Shown piece by piece: positions 17,450 to 25,209 of a stretch of 64,000 bases of DNA. The stretch comes from Arthrobacter ruber (GTDB lineage Bacteria > Actinomycetota > Actinomycetes > Actinomycetales > Micrococcaceae): positions 1-64,000 of the forward strand of contig NZ_PPTH01000018.1 of NCBI RefSeq assembly GCF_002954225.1, written 5' to 3'. Positions within the stretch are counted from its first letter, which is position 1, and the number at the start of each line of letters is the position of its first letter. Both the position numbers and the translations under genes were made by a program. Under the pieces are notes generated by a model. The model searched no databases. It was given only the letters and a program-made list of their open reading frames with translations, and was not told the origin of the DNA.

Positions 17450-18202
17450 TCAGAAGCCGGCGATCGTCTCGTCCGTGTTGACCCCGACCACGTGGAACGC
17501 CTCGGCGCTGCGGCCTTCGGGCAGGCCCCCGCGCCGGGCATTGTCCTGCAGGATGGCCCGTACCCGCGACTGCATCCGCTCCACGTCCGGATGCTGGCTC
17601 CGGTGTGCTGTGATGGCCGCGATCTTGCGGTCCTCCAGCCCCGTCACGTCGACGAAGCGGTTCTCGAGGTGGGCGGGACCGCCGTAGAACCACAGCCACG
17701 GGACGCGGAAGCTCCGCAGGCCGGCAGCCTCGAGTTCGGGGTAGGCGAAGGGGTTCTCCACGGCAGGATAGACAGCCCTCGTGACCGCCTCCCCGCAGGC
17801 GAGGTGGTCCGGGTGGCTCTTCTGGATCCGGTCCCAGCTCCGCTCCGGGTGCATGGACAGCACGATGTCAGGACGCACCTCGCGCATGCGCCGGACGATC
17901 TCGCGGACGACGGCGTCCGTGGGCGCCAGGTACCCGTCCGGCTCGCCCAGGAAGGTGACGTCGGTGACGCCGACCAGCGCCGCGGCCTCCCGCTGCTCCG
18001 CCCGGCGCAGACCCGCGATGTCGGGGCGATCCTCCTCCGAGAAACCCCCGGCGTCGCCGTCCGTCAGGATGCAGTAGCTCACCTCCACCCCCGCGGCGGT
18101 CCACCCCGCGATCGTGGCGGACGCCCCGAAGTCGAGGTCGTCGGGGTGGGCGGCGAACACCAGCACGCGCCCGGGCGCTGAGGGATCGGCTGCGGGTGCC
18201 AT
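17450..18202 (-). CDS. PIG-L family zinc deacetylase
   Basis: 250 residues. The zinc and catalytic motif AHPDD is at residues ~18-22, and the third ligand is in the downstream KSHPDH. This is the LmbE/PIG-L fold, which removes acetyl groups from N-acetylglucosamine-type substrates (mycothiol precursors, mycothiol conjugates and others). The sequence alone does not say which. It lies 3 bp downstream of the ETF alpha gene, so the two are co-transcribed. The start ATG sits right after the etfA stop. Confidence 0.88.
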   Translation of the reverse strand: MAPAADPSAPGRVLVFAAHPDDLDFGASATIAGWTAAGVEVSYCILTDGDAGGFSEEDRPDIAGLRRAEQREAAALVGVTDVTFLGEPDGYLAPTDAVVREIVRRMREVRPDIVLSMHPERSWDRIQKSHPDHLACGEAVTRAVYPAVENPFAYPELEAAGLRSFRVPWLWFYGGPAHLENRFVDVTGLEDRKIAAITAHRSQHPDVERMQSRVRAILQDNARRGGLPEGRSAEAFHVVGVNTDETIAGF

Positions 18203-18205
18203 GGT

Positions 18206-19153
18206 CTACAGGCCGCGCTTGCGGATCTCCTCGGTGGCCTGCGGCAGCACCGTGAAGAGATCACCCACGATCCCGAAGTCGGCGATCTCGAAGACGGGTG
18301 AGTCGGCGTCCTTGTTGATTGCGACGATCACCTTGGAGGTCTGCATCCCGGCCTTCTGTTGGATCGCGCCGGAGATCCCCACGGAGATGTACAGCTGGGG
18401 CGACACGGTCTTGCCGGTCTGCCCGATCTGGGCCGAGTGCTCGATCCACCCGGCATCGGTGGCTGCCCGGGACGCGCCGACGGCGCCTCCGAGGGCATCG
18501 GCCAGGTCCTCGAGCGGCCCGAAGTCGCCGTCGACGCCTCGCCCACCGGCCACGATCACCCGGGCCTCGGCGAGTTCCGGCCGGCCGCTCGCCGGCTTCT
18601 CCACACGACCGGTGACGCGCGCGGCGGCCTGGGGCACGTCCACCGGGATCCGCACTTCGCGCGGTGGGGCCGCAGCGCCCGCTTCCACGGCCTCGAAGCT
18701 GTTCGGCTTGACCGTAAGGATCGCGACGTCGGTCGTGGCGCGGCACTCGACCGTGTAGGAGCCGGCGAAGTCGGACTTCGTGGCCGTGAGGTCGGCGGCC
18801 AGTGCGACGACGTCCGTGATCACCCCGGCCTCGAGCCGGACGCCGAGCCGCGCGGCGATCTCCTTCGCCTCGTAGGAGTTGCCGAGCAGGACGATGCCGG
18901 CGCCGGTGGCCTGCACGGCCACGGCGAGGAACGCAGCCTTGCCGGCCACGAGCACCTCGGACACGGCGGCGGCCTCCGGGCGGTACACCTCCTGCACACC
19001 GTAGGAGCCGATGCCGTCGAGGTAGGCCTGGTCGGCGTCCCCCGCGAGGGCGACCGAGACCTGCCCGAGGGACCCCCCGAGGGAGAGGAGCTCCCGCTCG
19101 CTCTTGGCGAGGCTGGCGCCGGGGTGGTCGAGGAAAACGAGGACGGTGCTCAT
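18206..19153 (-). CDS. etfA: Electron transfer flavoprotein alpha subunit
   Basis: 315 residues from ATG 19153 (AGGAGA upstream). It has the ETF alpha N-terminal domain and the C-terminal FAD-binding domain with VIVAGGRGV, QIGQTGKTVSPQLYISVGIS and SGAIQQKAGM, plus VAINKDADSPVFEIADFGIV. With EtfB it accepts electrons from acyl-CoA and related dehydrogenases and passes them to ETF dehydrogenase. It is second in an etfB-etfA-PIG-L operon. Confidence 0.95.
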   Translation of the reverse strand: MSTVLVFLDHPGASLAKSERELLSLGGSLGQVSVALAGDADQAYLDGIGSYGVQEVYRPEAAAVSEVLVAGKAAFLAVAVQATGAGIVLLGNSYEAKEIAARLGVRLEAGVITDVVALAADLTATKSDFAGSYTVECRATTDVAILTVKPNSFEAVEAGAAAPPREVRIPVDVPQAAARVTGRVEKPASGRPELAEARVIVAGGRGVDGDFGPLEDLADALGGAVGASRAATDAGWIEHSAQIGQTGKTVSPQLYISVGISGAIQQKAGMQTSKVIVAINKDADSPVFEIADFGIVGDLFTVLPQATEEIRKRGL

Positions 19154-19191
19154 GGCGGGATCTCCTGGGACTGAGGGGACGACGGGGTGGG

Positions 19192-20019
19192 CTAGAGGAG
19201 TTTCTGTCCCGCAAGGAAGTCGACGAGCCGGACGCCGGCGTCGCCCTCGTCCGTGATGACGACTCCCTGGCTGCGCGGCGGCCTCGGGGCGGCCGCCTGC
19301 ACCCGGGTCCACGACCCGGTGAGGCCGACCTCGTCCTGCTGGACGCCGATGTCCTCCAGCGACAGCACCTGGATCTGCTTCTTCTTCGCCGCCATGATGC
19401 CCTTGAAGTTCGGGTAGCGCGGTTCGTTGATCTGGTCCGTCACCGAGACGAGCGCCGGCAGGGACGCCTCGATGGTCTCGGCGTACGTGTCGTTGTCACG
19501 TCGGGCTGTGAGTCCCCACCCGTCGTCGCGTGGTGCGAGGTCGAGCGACGCCGCGAAGGTCACCTGCGGCAGGGTGAGCCGCTCGGCGAGCTGCGCCGGG
19601 ACGAGCGACGTCTCGCCGTCGGTGGACGCCATGCCGGTGAGGATGAGGTCGAACGGCCCGAGATGCTGCAGCAGCGCGGCGAGGGCCTTCGAGGTGGCCG
19701 AGGCGTCGGATCCGTTCAGCGCCTCGTCGGTCAGGTGGACGCCGTCGTCGGCGCCGATCTGCAGTGACTTCTTCACGGCGTTGACCGCCGCGGCCGGCCC
19801 CATGGTGATGGCCGTGACCCGGTGCCCGGCGGCCGCTCCCCCGTGCGCCTCGACGAGCTGGAGGGCGGCTTCGAGGGCGTACTCGTCCAGTTCGGAGAGG
19901 ATGCTCTCCGCGCGGACCGTCGTCAGGTCGTCACCACCGATGTGGCGGTCGAACTGAGCGTCCGGAACGTGCTTCACCAGGACCGCGATGCGCAGTCCTC
20001 CTGCTGTGGCCTCGTCCAT
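19192..20019 (-). CDS. etfB: Electron transfer flavoprotein beta subunit
   Basis: 275 residues. The ATG at 20019 is preceded by a strong AGGAAGG. The N-terminal IAVLVKHVPD, LSELDEYALEAALQL and VTAITMGPAAA, together with GMASTDGETSLVPAQLAE, are ETF beta signatures (AMP-binding subunit). It forms a heterodimer with the product of etfA, whose gene starts 38 bp after this stop. Confidence 0.95.
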   Translation of the reverse strand: MDEATAGGLRIAVLVKHVPDAQFDRHIGGDDLTTVRAESILSELDEYALEAALQLVEAHGGAAAGHRVTAITMGPAAAVNAVKKSLQIGADDGVHLTDEALNGSDASATSKALAALLQHLGPFDLILTGMASTDGETSLVPAQLAERLTLPQVTFAASLDLAPRDDGWGLTARRDNDTYAETIEASLPALVSVTDQINEPRYPNFKGIMAAKKKQIQVLSLEDIGVQQDEVGLTGSWTRVQAAAPRPPRSQGVVITDEGDAGVRLVDFLAGQKLL

Positions 20020-20060
20020 TGATGACCTTCCTCGTTCGGGGCGTTCCCATCGACTAGCTA

Positions 20061-20066
20061 ACCATA
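20061..20066 (-). promoter_or_regulatory. Candidate -10 for etfB
   Basis: TATGGT on the minus strand, ~42 nt upstream of the ATG. No convincing -35 is seen. Confidence 0.3.
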
Positions 20067-20144
20067 GGTGGAGCGTCCGGCTACCGACGGCGGCGCCCGC
20101 CGGTCGGGTCGCGCCGGAGGCCTCCGACCCTCCTTCAACGCACG

Positions 20145-20174
20145 GGAGGCGGTCCCTGATCCGGGACCGCCTCC
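20145..20174 (-). terminator. Terminator of the htrA-like gene
   Basis: GGAGGCGGTCCC (20145-20156) and GGGACCGCCTCC (20163-20174) form a perfect 12-bp stem with a 6-nt loop, about 40 nt beyond the htrA-like stop. Confidence 0.6.
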
Positions 20175-20215
20175 TGTGGGTTGCTCGCCGTGGTTCCCCG
20201 ACGCAGGCTGCCCTG

Positions 20216-21655
20216 CTACGGGGTCGGTGCCTGCGCCAGGGTGACCTCCACGGTGCGGGCGTCCCCGTCGCGGAGGATCTCCAGGGGTACCTGCTGCCCG
20301 ACCGACTGGATGCGCACCGCCGCAGTCAGGGACTGCGGGTCGCTGATGGGGTAGTCGCCCACCTTCGTGATGATGTCGCCCACCTGGAGCGAGGCACCGG
20401 CCGCGGGCGATCCCGGCTCGATGGTCTGCACGAGGGCACCGGAGGAGAAGGTGGACTCGCTCCTGGATCCGTCGCTGGATGCGTCCGTGACGCTGACGCC
20501 GAGGAATCCGTGTTCGGCCTCGCCGTCCGCGATGATCTCCTGCGCGATCCGGTTGGCGTAGTTGATCGGGATGGAGAAACCGACGCCGATGTTGCCGGTG
20601 GACTCACCCGATCCCCCTGACGCGATGGCCACGTTCACCCCGATGATGCGTCCGTCCGCATCCACGAGCGCGCCGCCGGAGTTGCCCTGGTTGATGGCGG
20701 CGTCGGTCTGGATGACGTTCAGGTAGATGGATCCCTGCGCCTGGGTCTGCTGTCCCCCCGATCCGCCCGGAGGAAGGAAGTTGAACCCCTCGCCGTCGTC
20801 GGAGCCCATGCTGTCCGGCTGCTCCTCCGGTACCGCCGAGGACGCGACGCTGATGGTGCGGTTGAGGGTGGACACGATGCCGTCGGTGACCGTGCCGCTG
20901 AGGCCCAGTGGCGCACCGATCGCGATGGCCGTGTCACCGACGTTGAGCTCGTCCGAGTCACCGAGCGTGGCGGCCTTCAGGTCCGGTGCCTCCACCTTGA
21001 TGACCGCGAGGTCGCTGAGCGGATCCGTGCCGACCACCGTCGCGGGGAAGACGCGCCCGTCGTTCAGTTTGACCTCGATCGTCGGGTCCGAGACCTGGCC
21101 GCCGAGGGTCACCACGTGGGTGTTGGTCAGGATGTGCCCGTCCGTGTCCAGGATGATGCCGGACCCGGACCCGCTCGAGCTTCCTCCGCTGACGGCGATC
21201 GTGACGACGCTCGGTGTCGCCGTCACGGCGGCACCGGTGATGGTGTTCACGTCCTCGGTGTTGTTGACCACGACGGAGTTCGGCGCCGCCTGGGACGTGC
21301 CGACGGGTGCATCCTGGTCGAGGGCGTCGTAGGCGGCCGTGGCGACGCCGCCGCCGATCAGCCCCGCGGCGAGGACCCCGGCGGCGAACGTGGCGAGGCC
21401 CACCCGCCGGCGGTCGCTGCCGGTCGTCCGTACTCCGGGTTTCTGTGCCGCCGGGCCGTGACCGGTCTGCTCCCCGTAGAAGGGCTGGTGGCCCGCGTAG
21501 GCGGGGTGCGCGGCGGTGTCCTCCGGGGAGAGCCCGCCGTCCTCCGAGCCGCCGCGCTGCCGGTCCTGCCAGCCGGCCCCCCAGGACGGCGGGTTCTGCG
21601 GTTGGGGAGGAAGGGGGCGGTCGGTCTTGCCGGGCACGCCTGACTGCTCGTTCAT
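20216..21655 (-). CDS. HtrA/DegP-type S1C serine protease with PDZ domain
   Basis: 479 residues. A Pro/Gly-rich cytoplasmic segment of ~80 residues is followed by one membrane helix (~85-107) and a trypsin-like protease domain with catalytic His in LTNTHVV, Asp in DLAVIKVE and Ser in QGNSGGALVD. A single PDZ domain ends the protein (VQTIEPGSPAAGASLQVGD). It should act outside the membrane, degrading misfolded envelope proteins or processing signalling proteins. Start ATG 21655 follows an AAAGGA Shine-Dalgarno. An anti-sigma target such as RskA is possible but not shown. Confidence 0.93.
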   Translation of the reverse strand: MNEQSGVPGKTDRPLPPQPQNPPSWGAGWQDRQRGGSEDGGLSPEDTAAHPAYAGHQPFYGEQTGHGPAAQKPGVRTTGSDRRRVGLATFAAGVLAAGLIGGGVATAAYDALDQDAPVGTSQAAPNSVVVNNTEDVNTITGAAVTATPSVVTIAVSGGSSSGSGSGIILDTDGHILTNTHVVTLGGQVSDPTIEVKLNDGRVFPATVVGTDPLSDLAVIKVEAPDLKAATLGDSDELNVGDTAIAIGAPLGLSGTVTDGIVSTLNRTISVASSAVPEEQPDSMGSDDGEGFNFLPPGGSGGQQTQAQGSIYLNVIQTDAAINQGNSGGALVDADGRIIGVNVAIASGGSGESTGNIGVGFSIPINYANRIAQEIIADGEAEHGFLGVSVTDASSDGSRSESTFSSGALVQTIEPGSPAAGASLQVGDIITKVGDYPISDPQSLTAAVRIQSVGQQVPLEILRDGDARTVEVTLAQAPTP

Positions 21656-21683
21656 CGGAGGTCCTTTCGTTGCTGTTGACCAC

Positions 21684-21710
21684 ATTCTGGCAACCTTCGC
21701 TGAGCATCAA
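21684..21710 (-). promoter_or_regulatory. Candidate promoter of the htrA-like gene
   Basis: Minus-strand TTGATG (21710-21705) and CAGAAT (21689-21684) are separated by 15 nt, shorter than ideal. The leader would be ~28 nt. Confidence 0.35.
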
Positions 21711-21982
21711 GCATGCGTTCGCTGTGCGGTGTCTGGGAGGTTGCTGGACCCGCCGGCGTGACGGGTCCACCGGGACGTGGCCGCCCTTACCCCCAGTATC
21801 GTCCGTCACGGCCTGCACCCGGCGCTGCCGGGCGGAGACGCACGAGAGTGACCCTTTAGCGGGCGCGTGGTAGATGCTCACGGGCGGCGAGGGAGCCGCA
21901 GATCCCGCCGGGTTCTCCAACTGCAGCGGGAGGCGTGCACCGGCCGCCCTCGTCGCTTTCGCTAGGGGCTGATGCGCGGTGG

Positions 21983-22011
21983 TGGACGCTCCCCGAGCCC
22001 AACCATAGAAT
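21983..22011 (+). promoter_or_regulatory. Promoter of the TPM-domain gene
   Basis: TGGACG (21983-21988), a 17-nt spacer and TAGAAT (22006-22011) match a SigA-type promoter well. The leader is ~76 nt and contains a small GGACC/GGTCC hairpin and GAAGGG ahead of ATG 22094. Confidence 0.55.
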
Positions 22012-22093
22012 CGGGAAGACAGGGAGCCTCCGGCGTCCGCCGCCCCCAGTCCTGGGACCGGTAGGGTCCGGGGGACGTGTCGAAGGGTCGAGA

Positions 22094-24229
22094 ATGCGAA
22101 TGTTGAGCAGGCGCACCCGCGTCGCTGCTGTCCTGGGCGCCGTCATGGCGATCCCCCTGGTGTCGGGTACGGCGGCCATCGCCGACGAACCGCTCACCTT
22201 CCCGTCAGGCGATTACGTCATCGACAACGCCGGCGTCCTCACTGCGGCCGAGGAGAGTGAGCTCGAGGCCGCGATCGAGGATCTTCGGTCACAGGAGGGC
22301 TTCACCGTCCGTGTCGCGTACGTCGACACTTTCGAGAGTCCCACCGAGCGCGCCTCGTGGGCGACGGCGTCGGCACAGCTGAACGACCAGACCTCGAACG
22401 AGGGCATGCTCGCAATCGCCGTCGATCAGGGAGCGGCTGCCTACGTGGTCGGCAGCGGATCGGCGATCGGCGGTCAGGGCCAGGCGATCTACGACGAGTT
22501 CATCAGCCCCGAGCTCCGGGCAGGGGACTTCGCCGCCGCGGGCCTCGCAGCGGCCCAGGGAACCGAGGAGGCGCTCTCCGGCAACACCGGGGGCACGACC
22601 AACGGCGGAACCTCCTCCGGCACCAGCGGTTCCTCCGGCAGCAGCGGGCTCGGCGGCCTGGTCCTCGTGGGCGGGCTCGTCGCCGTCGCCGGTGCGGGCG
22701 GCTACCTGCTCCTGAAGAGCCGCGGCACCAACAGCGCACAGCGCAAGCGGGAGCAGTACGGGTACGGCCCGGTGCCGTCCGCCAGCGGCGAGATGGTGGA
22801 CCCGCTCGCCTCCGTCAGCGTCGAGGACCTGCGCAAGCGGGCCGGGAGCCTGCTGGTGGCCGCCGACGACGCCATCAAGTCGAGCGAGCAGGAACTCGGT
22901 TTCGCGGAGGCGCAGTACGGCAGCGAGGCCATCGCGACGTTCTCGCAGGACATCACGGCGGCCCGGCAGCACATGAGCGAGTCCTTCAAGCTGCAGCAGC
23001 AGCTCGACGACCACATCCCCGACACGGAGCAGCAGCAGCGCCAGTGGCTCGGGGAGATCATCCGCCGTTGCGAGGACGTGAACGCCTCGCTGCAGGCCCA
23101 CAAGACCGACTTCGACGCGCTGCGGGAGCTGGAGCGGAACGCTCCCGAGGCACTGAGCCGCGCGCAGTCCGCGGCCGGTGGTGCCCAGCGCCGTTTCGCG
23201 GCGGCGGAACAGTCCCTGCGGACGCTCCAGGGCCGCTACCTCGAGACCGCGACCTCCCAAGTCGCGGACAACATCGAGCAGGCCAGGGAGCGCCTGACCT
23301 TCGTCGACAGCGCAGCCACCGAGGCCCAGTCCCGTATGGCCGCCGGCGATACCGGGCGCGCCGTGATCGCGGTCCGGGCCGCCGAGGAGGCAGTCCACCA
23401 GAGCACCGTGCTCCTGGACGCGATCGACAAGCGGGCCGAGGAGCTCGCGGCGGCCGAGCGTGAGCTCGAACGCGCCCTGCCCGAGACGGAGCAGGACCTC
23501 GCGCAGGCGCAGGCCATGGACCGCACCGGACAGTACCGCGACCTCGCCGGCCCCATCGCTGCCGCCCAGGCCGCGGCGGCCACGGTGCGCCAGGAGCGGC
23601 AGAACGCACGGAGCAATCCCCTTGCGCTGCTGCAGCGGCTCGAGGCCGCCCACGCGCAGCTCGACGCCGCCCTGGGCGGTGTGCGGGACCAGGCCGAGAA
23701 CAACCGGCGGGCTCAGGACTCCCTCCAGCACGCCATCATCGCGGCACAGTCGGGGATCTCCGGGACGGCCGACTACATCCGCGCGCGCCGCGGCGGCGTG
23801 GGCAGCGAGGCACGCACGCGCCTGGCCGAGGCCGAGCGCAACCTCGACTACGCCGTCGATCTCCAGCGCTCGGACCCGGTGACCGCACTCTCCCACGCGC
23901 AGCAGGCCTCGATGCTGGCGGACCAGGCCGCCCAGCTCGCGGAGCAGGACGTGGACGGGTTCGGGCGCGGCGGCATGGGCATGGGCGGGTACGGTGGCCG
24001 GGGCGGCGACGGCATGGGCGGCGCCCTGCTCGGCGGGATCCTCCTCGGGTCCGTGCTCAACGGCGGCGGCTTCGGCGGAGGCTTCGGCGGATTCGGCGGC
24101 GGCGGGTACAGCGACGGCGGCGGGGGCTTCGGTGGCGACGGCGGCAGCTTCGGCGGCGGCGGCTTCGGCGGGTTCGACGGCGGCGGCGGCGGATTCGGAG
24201 ACTTCGGTGGAGGCGGCGGAGACTTCTAG
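22094..24229 (+). CDS. TPM-domain protein with coiled coil and glycine-rich tail
   Basis: 711 residues. It has a signal peptide (residues ~1-34, ending GTAAIADE) and a TPM domain (~38-175) beginning YVIDNAGVLTAAEESELEAAI, as in Psb32/MOLO1-type proteins of the extracytoplasmic face. A Gly/Ser linker is followed by one membrane helix (~187-208). A long Gln/Ala/Glu-rich helical region (~240-610) should form coiled coils in the cytoplasm. The last ~85 residues are almost only Gly, Phe and Asp. The PspA/IM30 gene follows after 62 bp, so the two probably form a membrane-maintenance pair. Confidence 0.9.
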   Translation: MRMLSRRTRVAAVLGAVMAIPLVSGTAAIADEPLTFPSGDYVIDNAGVLTAAEESELEAAIEDLRSQEGFTVRVAYVDTFESPTERASWATASAQLNDQTSNEGMLAIAVDQGAAAYVVGSGSAIGGQGQAIYDEFISPELRAGDFAAAGLAAAQGTEEALSGNTGGTTNGGTSSGTSGSSGSSGLGGLVLVGGLVAVAGAGGYLLLKSRGTNSAQRKREQYGYGPVPSASGEMVDPLASVSVEDLRKRAGSLLVAADDAIKSSEQELGFAEAQYGSEAIATFSQDITAARQHMSESFKLQQQLDDHIPDTEQQQRQWLGEIIRRCEDVNASLQAHKTDFDALRELERNAPEALSRAQSAAGGAQRRFAAAEQSLRTLQGRYLETATSQVADNIEQARERLTFVDSAATEAQSRMAAGDTGRAVIAVRAAEEAVHQSTVLLDAIDKRAEELAAAERELERALPETEQDLAQAQAMDRTGQYRDLAGPIAAAQAAAATVRQERQNARSNPLALLQRLEAAHAQLDAALGGVRDQAENNRRAQDSLQHAIIAAQSGISGTADYIRARRGGVGSEARTRLAEAERNLDYAVDLQRSDPVTALSHAQQASMLADQAAQLAEQDVDGFGRGGMGMGGYGGRGGDGMGGALLGGILLGSVLNGGGFGGGFGGFGGGGYSDGGGGFGGDGGSFGGGGFGGFDGGGGGFGDFGGGGGDF

Positions 24230-24291
24230 GTCACCCCACCTCCCCGACAGCAGGACGCACGGACAAGAAGCAGGAATCGAAAGGGAAATCA

Positions 24292-25086
24292 ATGGTAAAG
24301 CAGTCAATTTTCGGCAGGATCACCCAGCTCACGCGAGCCAACATCAATGCGCTGCTCGATCAGGCCGAGGATCCGCAGAAGATGCTCGACCAGATGGTCC
24401 GCGATTACACGAACAGCATCGCCGAGGCCGAGAGCGCCGTCGCCCAGACCATCGGCAACCTGCGCATGATGCAGGACGACTACAACGAGGACATCGAGAA
24501 CGCGCGCAGCTGGGGCAACAAGGCCCTCGCCGCGTCCCGCAAGGCCGACGAGTACCGTGGGACCGGCAACACCGCGGACGCCCAGAAGTTCGACAACCTC
24601 GCCAAGGTGGCCATCCAGCGGCAGATCTCCGCCGAGACCGAGGCCAAGGGCGCCGAGCCCACCATCGCCTCGCAGACCGAGATCGTCGACAAGCTCAAGG
24701 ACGGCCTCAACCAGATGAAGGGCAAGCTCGGCGAGCTCACGGTCAAGCGCGACCAGCTGATCGCCCGCGCGCGCACCGCCCAGGCGCAGCAGCAGGTGCA
24801 CGACGCGGTCAAGAGCATCGACTTCATGGACCCCACGAGCGAGGTGGGCCGCTTCGAGGAGAAGATCCGGCGCGAGGAGGCCAAGGTCCGCGGGCAGCAG
24901 GAGCTGGCGTCGTCCAGCCTGGACGCACAGTTCGAGAGCCTCGAGGACCTGGGCGAGCAGACCGAGATCGAGGCACGCCTCGCGGCCCTGAAGTCCGGAT
25001 CCGGCACCCAGTCGGCGATCGGGCAGGGCTCGGGCGACAAGACCGCCGCCGGCGCCCCGGCGACGTCCGACGAGATCGCGTACTGA
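24292..25086 (+). CDS. PspA/IM30 family membrane-stress protein
   Basis: 264 residues. It is almost entirely helical, beginning IFGRITQLTRANINALLDQAEDP, then LDQMVRDYTNSIAEAESAVAQ, the canonical PspA/Vipp1 start. Members are ESCRT-III-like proteins that polymerise on stressed membranes. A GAAAGGGAA region precedes the ATG. The C-terminus (LAALKSGSGTQSAIGQGS) is flexible. A 16-bp hairpin follows. Co-transcription with the TPM gene is likely. Confidence 0.94.
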   Translation: MVKQSIFGRITQLTRANINALLDQAEDPQKMLDQMVRDYTNSIAEAESAVAQTIGNLRMMQDDYNEDIENARSWGNKALAASRKADEYRGTGNTADAQKFDNLAKVAIQRQISAETEAKGAEPTIASQTEIVDKLKDGLNQMKGKLGELTVKRDQLIARARTAQAQQQVHDAVKSIDFMDPTSEVGRFEEKIRREEAKVRGQQELASSSLDAQFESLEDLGEQTEIEARLAALKSGSGTQSAIGQGSGDKTAAGAPATSDEIAY

Positions 25087-25127
25087 CGCACGGAGTCTCC
25101 GTCGGCGGACGCCGACGCGCATAGCAC

Positions 25128-25161
25128 AAGGGAACCGCGGCCGCCCGGCCGCGGTTCCCTT
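25128..25161 (+). terminator. Strong terminator after the TPM-pspA unit
   Basis: AAGGGAACCGCGGCCG (25128-25143) is perfectly complementary to CGGCCGCGGTTCCCTT (25146-25161), a 16-bp arm pair with a minimal loop, 42 nt after the stop. Confidence 0.75.
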
Positions 25162-25197
25162 CCTGTCCGGGCCGTCCGGAGTGTCGGAGGCCGCCGG

Positions 25198-25209
25198 TAG
25201 ATTGAAGCC
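25198..25209 (+). promoter_or_regulatory. -10 element for leaderless photolyase mRNA
   Basis: TAGATT at 25198-25203 ends 6 nt before ATG 25210. No clear -35 is seen. Confidence 0.45.

Larger units (their letters stand above)
21656..22093. other. 438-bp divergent intergenic region (htrA-like / TPM gene)
   Basis: It contains a candidate minus-strand promoter for the protease (21684-21710), a perfect 8-bp inverted repeat (TGGACCCG at 21745-21752, CGGGTCCA at 21762-21769), and a good plus-strand promoter for the TPM gene (21983-22011). No credible coding sequence is seen. The inverted repeat could be an operator or a hairpin. Confidence 0.5.

Noticed and set aside
23960-24230. Repetitive GGC/GGCGGC-rich stretch considered as a tandem-repeat or CRISPR-like element
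   Set aside because: It is the coding sequence of the Gly/Phe/Asp-rich tail of the TPM protein; there are no regular spacers.
22289-24307. 672-residue open frame antisense to the TPM-domain gene
   Set aside because: It mirrors the codon bias of the true gene: low complexity in Ala, Glu and Leu, no domain, no start context. Typical of GC-rich DNA.
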